NCBI GenBank assembly: GCA_036245805.1
Contig: BTRK01000005.1
Location: 21,800,984-21,864,983, forward strand
Reading direction: 5' to 3'
DNA length: 64,000 nucleotides
DNA from: Pristionchus mayeri
Taxonomy: Eukaryota > Nematoda > Chromadorea > Rhabditida > Neodiplogasteridae
Shown: positions 37,201-48,589 of the stretch, one piece after another
Layout: each line of letters starts with the position of its first letter
How positions within the stretch are numbered: position 1 is the first letter of the stretch
Notes under the pieces: model-generated
Databases searched by the model: none
Told to the model about the DNA's origin: nothing
The model's input: only the letters and a program-made list of their open reading frames with translations
Translations under genes and position numbers: made by a program

Positions 37201-38776
37201 CGTTAAGTTAGGTTGTTATTAATTAATGCCGTGATGACACTCCTAGACAATCACCATATTTCTGTTTACCATTTTATTTGCAGATTCGAGAGATTACGAG
37301 TCGAACCCTACCACTACACGATGTCATTCATGGCTGAGCGAAGCACTGCATTGAAGAGACGAGGGGAGAGGGTATCCCCGTGCCTGACTCCTCTTCGCAC
37401 AGTGACTGGTACGAGTTCCTCGTTTACTCTGATGAGTGTAGAGGAAGTCTCGTAGATGCGGCGCAGCAGGTGGACGAGGGTAGGATGGGCTCCGAACGAG
37501 TAGAGGGCTTGCCAACATGCACTCCATTCCACGCAATCGAATGCTTTCTTGAAGTCGACGAATGCGAAATAGACCGGGATACCGTATTCCGAGGTTCTTT
37601 CTGCGACCTGCTTGATGGAATGCAGGTTGTCGAGGGTGCTGTACCCGCTCCGGAAACCGGTTTGGGTGGACAACTCAGTCTCTTCGAGCACCGCCTCGAG
37701 TCTTTTCAGAATCACCTTGGTCATGGTTTTCAGGGTTACGGTGAGCAAGGAGATGGGGCGGAAGTTTCCGACGTTGGTGGGATCTCCTTTCTTGTGCAGA
37801 AGAGTAACCACTGCTTCGGTCAAATCGCGTGGGACGGCTTCATCTTCTACCAGATAGTTGAGGAGATCAGCGATGATGGGGGCGAGGTGGTGTCGCGAGT
37901 GGAATAGCATATCAGGGAGAATGCCATCCGACCCGGGGGAGTGACCACACTTGAGTAGAGACATCGCTTCGCTGACCTCATCGGGTAGGAAGGGCGGAAG
38001 AGGATCGGGTGGTTGAGGGGGGATTGCGAGTGGGACCTGAACTGCAGGGGTGTAGAGATCCTCGAAGAAGCGCTGGACAGCTGTCTCGGTGGCTGCTTGA
38101 GAGAGAGCACCAGTGACAGGGTCGGGGACGAGGAGGCGCTTCTTTGAGGTGTGCAGACTCAGCATGCTCTTCACTATGCTCCTTCCCATGGTTGCTGCTT
38201 GCCGTGCTTGTGCCTCCTTTCGCTTCCTGATGTCATCGACGAGACTCGTCCGGGCAGCTTTGCAGGCAACGGAGTAGGCTTCAGTTCCTTGGGGATTGGA
38301 TTGCAATTGATGCCGCATCGCGAGGAGCTTCCGTGTTCCACTCGAGATCCAAAGCGGGGATTGGCGCTTCCTCCAACAGTTCATTGCCGCGGTCTCCGTG
38401 AAAGCCTTGACCATAGAGTAGGCATCGGCGGCAGAACTGGGTCGGGCAAGGGGCAGTGACGCAAGAAGGGATGCGTTGGCAGTAAAAGCAGATCGATCGA
38501 AATCTAACCGCTCCCTGCATCTTTTCTGCCTCATCTTGCCAGGGAGGGAGAGGCACATCCGGACAAGGCGATGGTCGGAGTCAAACTCAAACCGGTCAAT
38601 GACTCCGCAATTGACTACTCTCGCTGTGGTGGGCGCTGCAACGTAGTCAATTTGGGTCCCTGTCTCAGATCACGAGGTATTTTTTTCGTTAAGTTAGGTT
38701 GTTATTAATTAATGCCGTGATGACACTCCTAGACAATCACCATATTTCTGTTTACCATTTTATTTGCAGATTCGAG
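32862..38776. repeat. Four tandem copies of a 1486-bp chimeric unit
   Basis: The unit joins the 5' two-thirds of the RTE element, the 11-bp target duplication, the tail of an atp-1 exon with donor (ACGAG/GTATTT), the following intron, its acceptor (TTTGCAG) and nine bases of the next exon. A 27-nt filler then leads into the next copy. Copies start near 32862, 34348, 35834 and 37320; the last runs into the true final atp-1 exon. Copies look identical by eye. Each of copies 2-4 carries a 414-aa RTE reading frame cut at its 3' end. Confidence 0.95.
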
Positions 38777-39600
38777 AGGGAATACCTCGCCCACGTTCGC
38801 GCCAACGCACAGGATGTTCTCAAGACTATTCGCGAGGATGGCCAGATAAGCCCCACTACGGATGCTAAATTGAAGGACCTCGTCACCTCCTTCCTCGCCG
38901 GCTTCAAAGTTTAGATAGTACATTAATGTGTTGAAGTTGAGTTTAATTTTGATAGACCGACGAAATAAAATGTTTTTAAATAAGAAGTGCAAACACATAA
39001 TACGAAAGAAATAATAGAAAGGGTAGCTAGTAATATGCACTGATTCCTGGTCGAGTCGATGACTCTTTCCTCATAAGTGTTTTCTTCTGTTCTCTCGACT
39101 CGGTTATCAGTCTTTGGGGAGGTCGCATAAGGAGCGAAACGAGACTGCACATTCGAAAGAGGAGAAAAAGATGTTGACCATTGTTTTCAAATTTGCGGAA
39201 CCCTAATCTGGTCTGATCTCATGTGGACGTGGCCACGGCTGTAATATGCTTCGATCTTTTTCACTTGTGTCCGACTTGGGTTTCCCTTTCCGAGCAGGGG
39301 TCTTCCTACAGTACTCTCTCTCTCTCTCTCAGTTGACCTTTGGATAGCTGGGCGGGGAGAACTTTCTCCTGAGTGCCTTGACGTAAGGGGGCAAGCAAGA
39401 GACGGTAGAGATCGCCGTCGTCTTCATCAGGAAGTTGGTGGTGAGGACGAAGTCACGGTCGTCAGCACCAGCAGAGAAATCGCATACAGACCCAGAAAAC
39501 TCAAATCTACTATCAAATCGACTCAAATCGCGACTCAAATCAAATCGACTCAAATGCGACTATGAATGAACGAACGACAATGAACGACAATAAAGCACAG

Positions 39601-40202
39601 CAAGTCAACTCAGAAAAAAAGCTCTTTTGCGTGGCAGAGCGAATTTCGGATCGATCGCGCAATCTCACCGTAGCTATTTATGTACCTCCGAGTCGGTTGG
39701 TGGAAATTCATCCCCAATTTCGGTAAGACAAGACACATGAAGTTATTCAATTTGTGAAACATCTGGAGTCTTTGATTTACGCGTAACTTCGTGCAAATCT
39801 GAAAATTCGATCGTCATGTTTGGCTGAAACGCAGTTAAAATCAGTGCAAACTAAAATTAGTTTACTCTTAAACCGAAATTGCATCTTCTATTTTGATTGA
39901 AACACAAAGACAAAACCTGCAAAACAGCTAAAACCGACTGTTTTGCCCACTCCAGAGCTATTAACTCCGATAGGAGTTAAGATATGGACATCGCGTTTGT
40001 GCAGAAAGTTGCCAAAACCCCTTCCGCACAATCTGATGGAGCCGATTGTTCATTTTCAATCTCAGTCAGCGGTGGCATGAGCTAACGTTTGGAAAACCCT
40101 GGACTTCCATTGTCTCGTTCCATTGTTCCGAAGCTCCCATTGTCCGCAGTTAATTGAATTTGTTCTGCCACGCAAATGAGCTTTTTTTCTGAGTTGACTT
40201 GC
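39601..40202. mobile_element. MITE with CAAGTCAACTCAG ends
   Basis: Left end CAAGTCAACTCAGAAAAAAA followed by GCTC, right end the reverse complement with one mismatch. About 600 bp, no coding frame. The CGTGGCAGAGC block is mirrored inside both ends. Confidence 0.8.
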
Positions 40203-40479
40203 TGTGTAAAGTGCGACTCAAATCGGAAGTGATCGTCTCCTGTCCCATACCCCTTCTTCTCCCCCTACCCTTCTTTTTTCTCTCTTATCTCCCCATCCCC
40301 TCCCATTCTAGCACATTTATATATCTGATGAAGCACCTATCTGGTATTTAATAAATAAATGAATAAATGAAAAGTGTCATGGATTCATGTTTTATGTTTT
40401 TCCTCATTTGCTATAATTTTTCTCGGTTCAACTCCACTTTTTGAAGAAAAAAATCAGATATATAAAAGTGCAGCAAAAA

Positions 40480-40556
40480 TAATTAGCATAGCTGGATCCG
40501 ATCCACGGACCTCATGATTACGAGTCGAACCCTACCACTACACAGTGGAGCTCTGT
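40480..40556 (-). repeat. tRNA-derived SINE-like piece
   Basis: On the minus strand an A-box-like TGTGTAGTGGTAGGG is followed by a B-box-like GTGGATCGGATCC. No plausible cloverleaf. The 27-nt stretch ATTACGAGTCGAACCC onward is identical to the filler at the junctions of the 1486-bp tandem array. Confidence 0.6.
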
Positions 40557-40701
40557 CAAAGGGCTCATATTAGCACGCCTCTCGCCAAAAGAATCCAACT
40601 GAATTTCCCATTTCTCGGTTTAGGCCAAAATGTGGCATCTAATATTTTTTGAAGAATGAATAGGTCCTTCTCAATCAGGAAGGCCCTGAAAGGATATAAG
40701 T

Positions 40702-41040
40702 GGGGTAGGTTACATTGGTTAAGAAGTACAAACATGTTCAGGAAAAAAACAGCTTTCAACCAGAACACCTTTTGCAACTGTCGAACAAAATTCAACAGTT
40801 GCACTTGTAACAGTTGAACTAGTGCAACAATTGACGATGTTCAATTGTTGCGTCGCTGTTGATTTTTTCAGTGTAGGCCTGTTCAACTGTTCCACTCTCA
40901 ACAGTTGAACTTTTTTGGATGTTCAACTGTTACATGAAAAAATTTGAACTAGTTCAACCCGCTTGCAACAACTGGACCCTCTACAACAGTTGCTTACGAG
41001 TTGAAAGAGTTTGTACTTGCTAATCGTTGTAACCTACCCA
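40702..41040. mobile_element. MITE rich in CAACTG/CAGTTG motifs
   Basis: Ends GGGTAGGTTACA and TGTAACCTACCC. The interior is crowded with CAACTG/CAGTTG-type and closely related motifs in both orientations. CAGTTG is an E-box (CANNTG) and also matches the MYB core; binding is inference. Confidence 0.75.
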
Positions 41041-41255
41041 CCTTGTATTGATCGTGTTTCATGTCCTGAAGGCCTTTAGCAAATTTAACTATGCCGAAGT
41101 TCTTGCAATTTGGGCAGGTATCGACCCCACAAGGTCTAAGCCACAAGGACCATTCTGCGATGGCTCCTTGTGAGTGAAACGATGCATTTTTAATTATAAT
41201 TAGAGAAAAATATGAGAAACGGAATGGAGAAAAGCAGTCGCCAAGAGAGAGAGAA

Positions 41256-44200
41256 TTCAACGACTCTGGCGAAGAGAAGAAGAAGCTCTTCTGCATCTAC
41301 GTTGCCGTGGGACAGAAGCGTTCAACGACTCTGGCGAAGAGAAGAAGAAGCTCTTCTGCATCTACGTTGCCGTGGGACAGAAGCGTTCAACGACTCTGGC
41401 GAAGAGAAGAAGAAGCTCTTCTGCATCTACGTTGCCGTGGGACAGAAGCGTTCAACGACTCTGGCGAAGAGAAGAAGAAGCTCTTCTGCATCTACGTTGC
41501 CGTGGGACAGAAGCGTTCAACGACTCTGGCGAAGAGAAGAAGAAGCTCTTCTGCATCTACGTTGCCGTGGGACAGAAGCGTTCAACGACTCTGGCGAAGA
41601 GAAGAAGAAGCTCTTCTGCATCTACGTTGCCGTGGGACAGAAGCGTTCAACGACTCTGGCGAAGAGAAGAAGAAGCTCTTCTGCATCTACGTTGCCGTTG
41701 GACAGAAGCGTTCAACGACTCTGGCGAAGAGAAGAAGAAGCTCTTCTGCATCTACGTTGCCGTGGGACAGAAGCGTTCAACGACTCTGGCGAAGAGAAGA
41801 AGAAGCTCTTCTGCATCTACGTTGCCGTGGGACAGAAGCGTTCAACGACTCTGGCGAAGAGAAGAAGAAGCTCTTCTGCATCTACGTTGCCGTGGGACAG
41901 AAGCGTTCAACGACTCTGGCGAAGAGAAGAAGAAGCTCTTCTGCATCTACATTGCCGTGGGACAGAAGCGTTCAACGACTCTGGCGAAGAGAAGAAGAAG
42001 CTCTTCCGTATCTACGTTGCCGTGGGACAGAAGCGTTCAACGACTCTGGCGAAGAGAAGAAGAAGCTCTTCTGCATCTACGTTGCCGTGGGACAGAAGCG
42101 TTCAACGACTCTGGCGAAGAGAAGAAGAAGCTCTTCTGCATCTACGTTGCCGTGGGACAGAAGCGTTCAACGACTCTGGCGAAGAGAAGAAGAAGCTCTT
42201 CTGCATCTACGTTGCCGTGGGACAGAAGCGTTCAACGACTCTGGCGAAGAGAAGAAGAAGCTCTTCTGCATCTACGTTGCCGTGGGACAGAAGCGTTCAA
42301 CGACTCTGGCGAAGAGAAGAAGAAGCTCTTCTGCATCTACGTTGCCGTGGGACAGAAGCGTTCAACGACTCTGGCGAAGAGAAGAAGAAGCTCTTCTGCA
42401 TCTACGTTGCCGTGGGACAGAAGCGTTCAACGACTCTGGCGAAGAGAAGAAGAAGCTCTTCTGCATCTACGTTGCCGTGGGACAGAAGCGTTCAACGACT
42501 CTGGCGAAGAGAAGAAGAAGCTCTTCTGCATCTACGTTGCCGTTGGACAGAAGCGTTCAACGACTCTGGCGAAGAGAAGAAGAAGCTCTTCTGCATCTAC
42601 GTTGCCGTGGGACAGAAGCGTTCAACGACTCTGGCGAAGAGAAGAAGAAGCTCTTCTGCATCTACGTTGCCGTGGGACAGAAGCGTTCAACGACTCTGGC
42701 GAAGAGAAGAAGAAGCTCTTCTGCATCTACGTTGCCGTGGGACAGAAGCGTTCAACGACTCTGGCGAAGAGAAGAAGAAGCTCTTCTGCATCTACGTTGC
42801 CGTGGGACAGAAGCGTTCAACGACTCTGGCGAAGAGAAGAAGAAGCTCTTCTGCATCTACGTTGCCGTTGGACAGAAGCGTTCAACGACTCTGGCGAAGA
42901 GAAGAAGAAGCTCTTCTGCATCTACGTTGCCGTGGGACAGAAGCGTTCCACGACTCTGGCGAAGAGAAGAAGAAGCTCTTCTGCATCTACGTTGCCGTGG
43001 GACAGAAGCGTTCAACGACTCTGGCGAAGAGAAGAAGAAGCTCTTCTGCATCTACGTTGCCGTGGGACAGAAGCGTTCAACGACTCTGGCGAAGAGAAGA
43101 AGAAGCTCTTCTGCATCTACATTGCCGTGGGACAGAAGCGTTCAACGACTCTGGCGAAGAGAAGAAGAAGCTCTTCCGTATCTACGTTGCCGTGGGACAG
43201 AAGCGTTCAACGACTCTGGCGAAGAGAAGAAGAAGCTCTTCTGCATCTACGTTGCCGTGGGACAGAAGCGTTCAACGACTCTGGCGAAGAGAAGAAGAAG
43301 CTCTTCTGCATCTACGTTGCCGTGGGACAGAAGCGTTCAACGACTCTGGCGAAGAGAAGAAGAAGCTCTTCTGCATCTACGTTGCCGTGGGACAGAAGCG
43401 TTCAACGACTCTGGCGAAGAGAAGAAGAAGCTCTTCTGCATCTACGTTGCCGTGGGACAGAAGCGTTCAACGACTCTGGCGAAGAGAAGAAGAAGCTCTT
43501 CTGCATCTACGTTGCCGTGGGACAGAAGCGTTCAACGACTCTGGCGAAGAGAAGAAGAAGCTCTTCTGCATCTACGTTGCCGTGGGACAGAAGCGTTCAA
43601 CGACTCTGGCGAAGAGAAGAAGAAGCTCTTCTGCATCTACGTTGCCGTTGGACAGAAGCGTTCAACGACTCTGGCGAAGAGAAGAAGAAGCTCTTCTGCA
43701 TCTACGTTGCCGTGGGACAGAAGCGTTCAACGACTCTGGCGAAGAGAAGAAGAAGCTCTTCTGCATCTACGTTGCCGTGGGACAGAAGCGTTCAACGACT
43801 CTGGCGAAGAGAAGAAGAAGCTCTTCTGCATCTACGTTGCCGTGGGACAGAAGCGTTCAACGACTCTGGCGAAGAGAAGAAGAAGCTCTTCTGCATCTAC
43901 ATTGCCGTGGGACAGAAGCGTTCAACGACTCTGGCGAAGAGAAGAAGAAGCTCTTCCGTATCTACGTTGCCGTGGGACAGAAGCGTTCAACGACTCTGGC
44001 GAAGAGAAGAAGAAGCTCTTCTGCATCTACGTTGCCGTGGGACAGAAGCGTTCAACGACTCTGGCGAAGAGAAGAAGAAGCTCTTCTGCATCTACGTTGC
44101 CGTGAGACAGAAGCGTTCAAAGACTCTGGCGAAGAGAAGAAGAAGCTCTTCTGCATCTACGTTGCCGTGGGACACAAGCGTTCAACGACTCTGGCGAAGA

Positions 44201-44584
44201 GAAGAAGAAGCTCTTCTGCATCTACGTTGCCGTGGGACAGAAGCGTTCAAGGACTCTGGCGAAGAGAAGAAGAAGCTCTTCTGCATCTACGTTGCCGTGG
44301 GACAGAAGCGTTCAACGACTCTGGCGAAGAGAAGAAGAAGCTCTTCTGTATCTACGTTGCCGTGGGACAGAAGCGTTCAACGACTCTGGCGAAGAGAAGA
44401 AGAAGCTCTTCTGTATCTACGTTGCCGTGAGAAAGAAGCGTTCAACGACTCTGGCGAAGAGAAGAAGAAGCTCTTCTGCATCTACGTTGCCGTGAGACAG
44501 AAGCGTTCAAAGACTCTGGCGAAGAGAAGAAGAAGCTCTTCTGCATCTACGTTGCCGTGGGACACAAGCGTTCAACGACTCTGG
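41256..44584. repeat. 65-bp tandem repeat derived from an atp-1 exon, 51 copies
   Basis: Exactly 51 units of 65 bp plus 14 bases. One frame of each unit reads FNDSGEEKKKLFCIYVAVGQ followed by KR, an ATP synthase alpha segment normally followed by STVAQ. Because 65 is not divisible by 3, each unit shifts frame by one, so all three forward frames stay open for over 900 codons. These long frames are by-products, not a gene. Variant bases show higher-order duplication: a G-to-T change at 41699, 42869 and 43649, each followed 252 bp later by an A variant (41951, 43121, 43901), so blocks of 18 and 12 units were copied. Confidence 0.95.
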
Positions 44585-44736
44585 ACTGCTGAAATCAATG
44601 AATCAGAGGAATTCCCGAACGTATGTCGATGGACGATCCATCAACAGCATGCTTCTCTGAGCAGTGACCAGCCAGCTCTTCCCTCGTTCGGAATCGACCA
44701 TCGCAATCCTCGAGAGGGCACAGAACTGTGTTGTAG

Positions 44737-45304
44737 TCAGGAAGATCCTGCAAACGATGGCTCTAGAAAACAATAGCTCAGTAGTCCAATGTTCACTCTC
44801 CTCTGCCTTTCACACACTCTCTCGTTGGTTAGAGATTCCATTCCCCTCTCTCCCAAAATTATGACAGAATCATCGATAGAGAACTCGAGTGGGGTAAGAG
44901 GTTGGATGCATACCTCTCCACGATGACTCCTTATCTGATGTTGATAGAGCATCCCCGTACTGCTGAACCTATCTTCGCAGTTCGGGCACGCGTACGGAAG
45001 ATTCTTCTGTCTCTCCAGAAACAAATTGCTCACTTTCTATCCGAAGACATAATTCCAGGACCCTTCGTATCTCTTTCTGAATACAGAGGACATCTCAACA
45101 ATAGAAGAATTACTTATAAATTGTGAAGTGAGGGGGGGAGGGTGAATAACATACCTTCTTAGCCGCTTCTCGCTCCTTCACTCGATCCTTCTTCAGCTGA
45201 TCTACTCGTTCCTTGGTCCATCCATGAACAGCGGAGAGATGCGGGTAGATATTGTAGAAGTCCTTCGGAGCGAAGGCGCATCCAGGTTCGGGGCAGTTGG
45301 GCAT
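44737..45304 (-). CDS. Small C2H2 zinc-finger protein
   Basis: Two exons, 45155-45304 and 44737-45036, join in phase 0 (donor GTATGT, acceptor GGATAG), giving 149 aa. Finger-like segment 1: CPEPGC, then paired histidines in PHLSAVH. Finger 2: CPNC, 12 residues, H, 4 residues, H (YACPNCEDRF, YQHQIRSH), a standard C2H2 spacing. A charged helix (KERVDQLKKDRVKEREAAKK) links them. Start chosen at the ATG before PNCPEPGC; more 5' exons are possible. Family beyond C2H2 not recognised; nucleic-acid or protein binding is likely. The stop lies 152 nt from the end of the 65-bp array. Confidence 0.65.
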
Positions 45305-46578
45305 CACGACGACTAGTGAATGGAGATGGGCCGGGACCGAGCCCCTTTTATTGGCCACTAATAGCGCACGCCCTAACGCCACTTCATGGGTACTAGTATT
45401 CTCCCCTTCCTGGAAAACACTTCGGGAGGCTGTAAAACCGTTGTCTGATAGCTATGGACTTCGCTTTTTCGCAGGAAGAAAGAACACAAGATGTAGATGC
45501 TTTTATGTGAAACATTTATGCTTATTTGTTACTTCCAGGAGATCGATATTGTCACGGATATCTGAAGTATGGATGGATTTGCACACCCTGTAGACGATAC
45601 AAATAGGACATTGAATGATCATACCGATCCGTCAATCCGAAAGATCTAATGGTTATCATTGCCATATCGTCACGTAGTTATATCACATCTAACTGTGCGG
45701 ATCGATAATCAGATTCCATCTAGTGAAATCTGACCTACCACCCCTCATGATCTCATCTGAGCACTTAGCATTCACTTAAAAGATTACGGTATGTGCTTCA
45801 TCAGTCACTCCCCTCTGCTTTGTTCTCCCTCGATCACTTAAGCGGCAGTAGACTGTGGATGCATTTATCAATCAATAATTATTTGAACGTACAATTCATT
45901 AAAGAGAGCGGAAGGGAGAAGGAAATACAGAGGATGAATGAGAAGGGAGGGAGGAGTTCCTGCATCTGGTCACTGCCTACAGAAGGGCCTCTCTCCATTC
46001 GTGCTGTTGACTCTGGTCGTTGCCACTCTGAAATTGATCTACCTTTACCGTATTTCTTGCCAACAGCTCTGCCTCTCAATGGTTCTTCTTTTTAAAACGA
46101 ACATTGGATGGACAAGTATATGTTGAGCATTTTATTCTTTATTAATGTACTCAGAATATAGTTCTTATTTGCATAATATACATATTATATTAAAATATAA
46201 TATTTATTATATTTAAATTTAATTTAAAACACAAGATTAAAACATAGATGTGACACCCTGGCTACTTGGTGTGGACTGGGGTACTGTAAGGGGGTTGATG
46301 ACGTCCGGCAATTTTTCTCAAGTATTTTCAGCACAAGGGTCGAGTGCTTTCTGTTGCTTTGCGTAGTGCTAAATGGGAGAAATAATGTTCAAATATATTT
46401 TGGAACAATCCTTTAGGGCCTATTATTCCACTATTTATTAATTGACTGGCTCACTTGCTCAATGCAAACAATAAATTATGGTTTTTAGCATTTTACAGGC
46501 ATCGGTAAATTTACCAATTTGCACGTCTTCCTTAATATTCGCTCATTTCAGATGATATAAAGGTAGAAATCTGTGATA
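45305..46578. other. Intergenic between C2H2 and SLC25A42 genes
   Basis: The C2H2 gene reads left and SLC25A42 reads right, so both promoters should lie here. A minus-strand frame around 45880-46095 (GRAVGKKYGKGRSISEW) is coding-like but unsupported. An A/T-rich stretch lies at 46130-46240. Confidence 0.5.
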
Positions 46579-48589
46579 ATGCACGAAGATTCGATTAAGG
46601 CACCTTGTGTGCTGGCCTCGCTATCTGCCGGAGCTATTTCTGGTGCTTTGGCTAAAACAACGATCGCACCCCTTGACCGAACGAAAATTAATTTCCAAGG
46701 TTTGCTCTATTCTGATTTCGTAAATTTATGATATAAGGGGGTTACGTTTCTCGTTTTCGAAAACATGAAAGCTTCGAACCCTTTTTGTAATGGCCAACTA
46801 ATTCAAGGTGTGTTACAAAATTTTGGTTTTCTTTGAAACTAACGAATGTCAAGGAACTAAAAATGTTTTTGTAACATGTCGAATTAGTAGCCATTACTTT
46901 TTTTCGAAGCTTTCACATTTTCGAAAACGAGGAACGTAACCACTTTATATTACAGTCTCTCGAACTCGACGGTATTCCTTCAAAGCTGCTTTAAAATTCA
47001 TTCGAGCAACATATCAAACAGAAGGATTCTTGGCACTATACAGGTACATTTTTGTCCATTTTTAATAATGATGATTGATAACTTATCTACACCCGATACG
47101 CGACGAGCTCGTAAATATAACGGGTGATCGTGCATTGCAGGAATGGGAGGGTAACTCCAGTCATTGAGAGTGAGAGGTCTGCGATTATGGTGTGGTTCTC
47201 CAAACTGCGCTTAAATTCTCGAATATTAGGGGCAGTACGAATCATTTTGGATAGTCTGGAATGTCATCAGGAGGTTCTGACAGGGAAGGAATGCATCCAG
47301 TCATAGTCATATGTGTAATACAAAGGTTTCATATGACTCCTCTCAGTAATCGAGCGGAAGAGAAGGAGTATAGTAATGGGAGGGGCAGCAACGCTAGAAT
47401 ACTTAACGGGTGAAAATATGTCGCACTTTCTCATGCGTCTTAATGTCAGATAGATAATGGGGATTCCAAAAAAGGTGATACAAAATCAAGGAGGGATGTT
47501 TTATTTACGAATAAGGATGACGAAGGAATTGATTTTAAGGGCTTTCCGGAGTTTTTATGCCATTTAATAGACCTATATCACGCACATTATCCTCAAGGGG
47601 TAGCTGAATGGAATTGATAGGACAACAAGGGGACTACATTTTGATGCCTATATCAATATGAGTGCACATAGATGTAGATAGAGACAATTAAGTTGTGTCC
47701 ATTCAAAGATTAAGTTGTGTCCATTCAAAGTGACAATCAAGGTCAGATTGAAATTCGGAAGTTTTTATTGCGAAATAATATTTGTGTTAAGAGGGAACTC
47801 CGCAACTCTTGCACGTGTTGTTCCATATGCTGCATTCCAATTCGCAGCGCATGAAAGATTCAAATATCTTCTGTCAGTAGATCATGGGTAAGAGATCTTC
47901 TGCTAATATATAAATCAGCATATATGTATCTGAAGGCAAAAAACTCCTGGAAAACGATACATTGCGGGTTCACTGGCAGGATTGTTTGCTACCTCGTTAA
48001 CTTATCCTCTCGATACGGCGAAAGTGAGTTTACGAACCATCAAAGAACTAATATCATTTTTAGGCACGTCTGTCTATATCCAAAAAGTCCGAATATTCCG
48101 GGCTTGTCGATGTTATCATGAAGAGCTATCGTGCTGAAGGGCCTTTCGCGCTATACCGGTTCGTAGGATTTCTTTCATTCATAATTTGAGATATTTTTGA
48201 GAGGTATTTGGCCAACACTTGCTGGAGTAGTACCATACGCGGGCTCCTCGTTTTACACCTTCGAGACTCTAAAATTGCTATACAAGGAAGAATACAAGGA
48301 GTCCCCATCTGCCCCGTTCCTCATGATGTTCGGTGCTACCGCCGGTCTGATTGGGCAAAGTTGCTCTTATCCACTGGATATCGTAAGACGAAGGATGCAA
48401 ACAGGAAAAGTTCCTGGGGGACTGGGAGTTCTTGCACTTCTTTCTCACATAGCAAGAGAAGAAGGAATCCGATCTCTGTACAAGGGTCTATCTATGAATT
48501 GGCTCAAAGGTCCGATATCTGTTGGCGTATCATTCACCATCTATCATTTCACGTTCCCCTATCTATCGTCTTTCACCCAGTCCTACTAA
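46579..48589 (+). CDS. SLC25A42: Mitochondrial carrier, SLC25A42 (CoA transporter) type
   Basis: Six exons: 46579-46699, 46956-47043, 47792-47887, 47936-48023, 48064-48158, 48202-48589; 291 aa with every phase consistent. Three tandem carrier repeats are complete, each with the signature PxDxx(K/R): PLDRTK (repeat 1), PLDTAK (repeat 2), PLDIVR (repeat 3). Each repeat also has the downstream EGxxALYRG/SLYKG element that ends its short matrix helix. The [12 protein letters not shown] start and [21 protein letters not shown] segment are typical of SLC25A42, which exchanges CoA and ADP across the inner mitochondrial membrane. The length matches the family. Introns 4 and 5 are 40 and 43 nt. Intron 1 is largely a foldback MITE. 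Close relatives SLC25A16 and SLC25A24 are less likely; there are no EF-hands. Confidence 0.93.
46738..46946. mobile_element. Foldback MITE filling SLC25A42 intron 1
   Basis: GGTTACGTTTCTCGTTTTCG at 46740 is mirrored at about 46925-46944, with further pairing of the inner GAAAGCTTCGAA and GTAATGGC blocks. It takes up most of the 256-nt intron 46700-46955. No coding frame. Confidence 0.8.

Larger units (their letters stand above)
29375..38914 (+). pseudogene. atp-1: Shattered, 5'-truncated ATP synthase alpha copy
   Basis: Pieces of F1 ATP synthase alpha, the catalytic-core subunit of mitochondrial complex V, occur in gene order: 29375-29628 ([28 protein letters not shown]), 31704-31820 ([20 protein letters not shown]), 31969-32029 (VTVIYAGVKGHLDKLDPSQI), 38770-38914 (FEREYLAHV to LAGFKV, stop). 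Introns between pieces 2 and 3 and before the last piece look ancestral, so this was not a processed copy. Everything 5' of GGGSLTALP is absent and replaced by mariner. The pieces are separated by a CR1/Jockey-like insertion and an RTE insertion plus tandem array. Relative to the family, QQLLNRG is shortened to QQNRG and FGSD reads FGFD. Sequence is otherwise well conserved, so the damage is probably recent. A functional copy elsewhere is expected. Confidence 0.9.
38915..41255. other. Intergenic with two MITEs
   Basis: No recognised gene. A minus-strand frame at 39329-39460 (ending [20 protein letters not shown], stop) looks coding-like but has no partner exon I could find. Upstream of it is an ATCGACTCAAAT-type short tandem repeat (about 39485-39555). 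A tRNA-derived SINE-like piece lies at 40480-40556. Confidence 0.5.

Noticed and set aside
41212..44776. Very long open frames (932, 1072 and 1134 codons)
   Set aside because: They are by-products of a 65-bp repeat without stop codons; all three frames read the same DNA shifted by one. No promoter, no non-repetitive domain.
45793..46095. 100-codon frame upstream of SLC25A42
   Set aside because: No homology recognised, no splice signals linking it to either neighbour; left unannotated as a gene.
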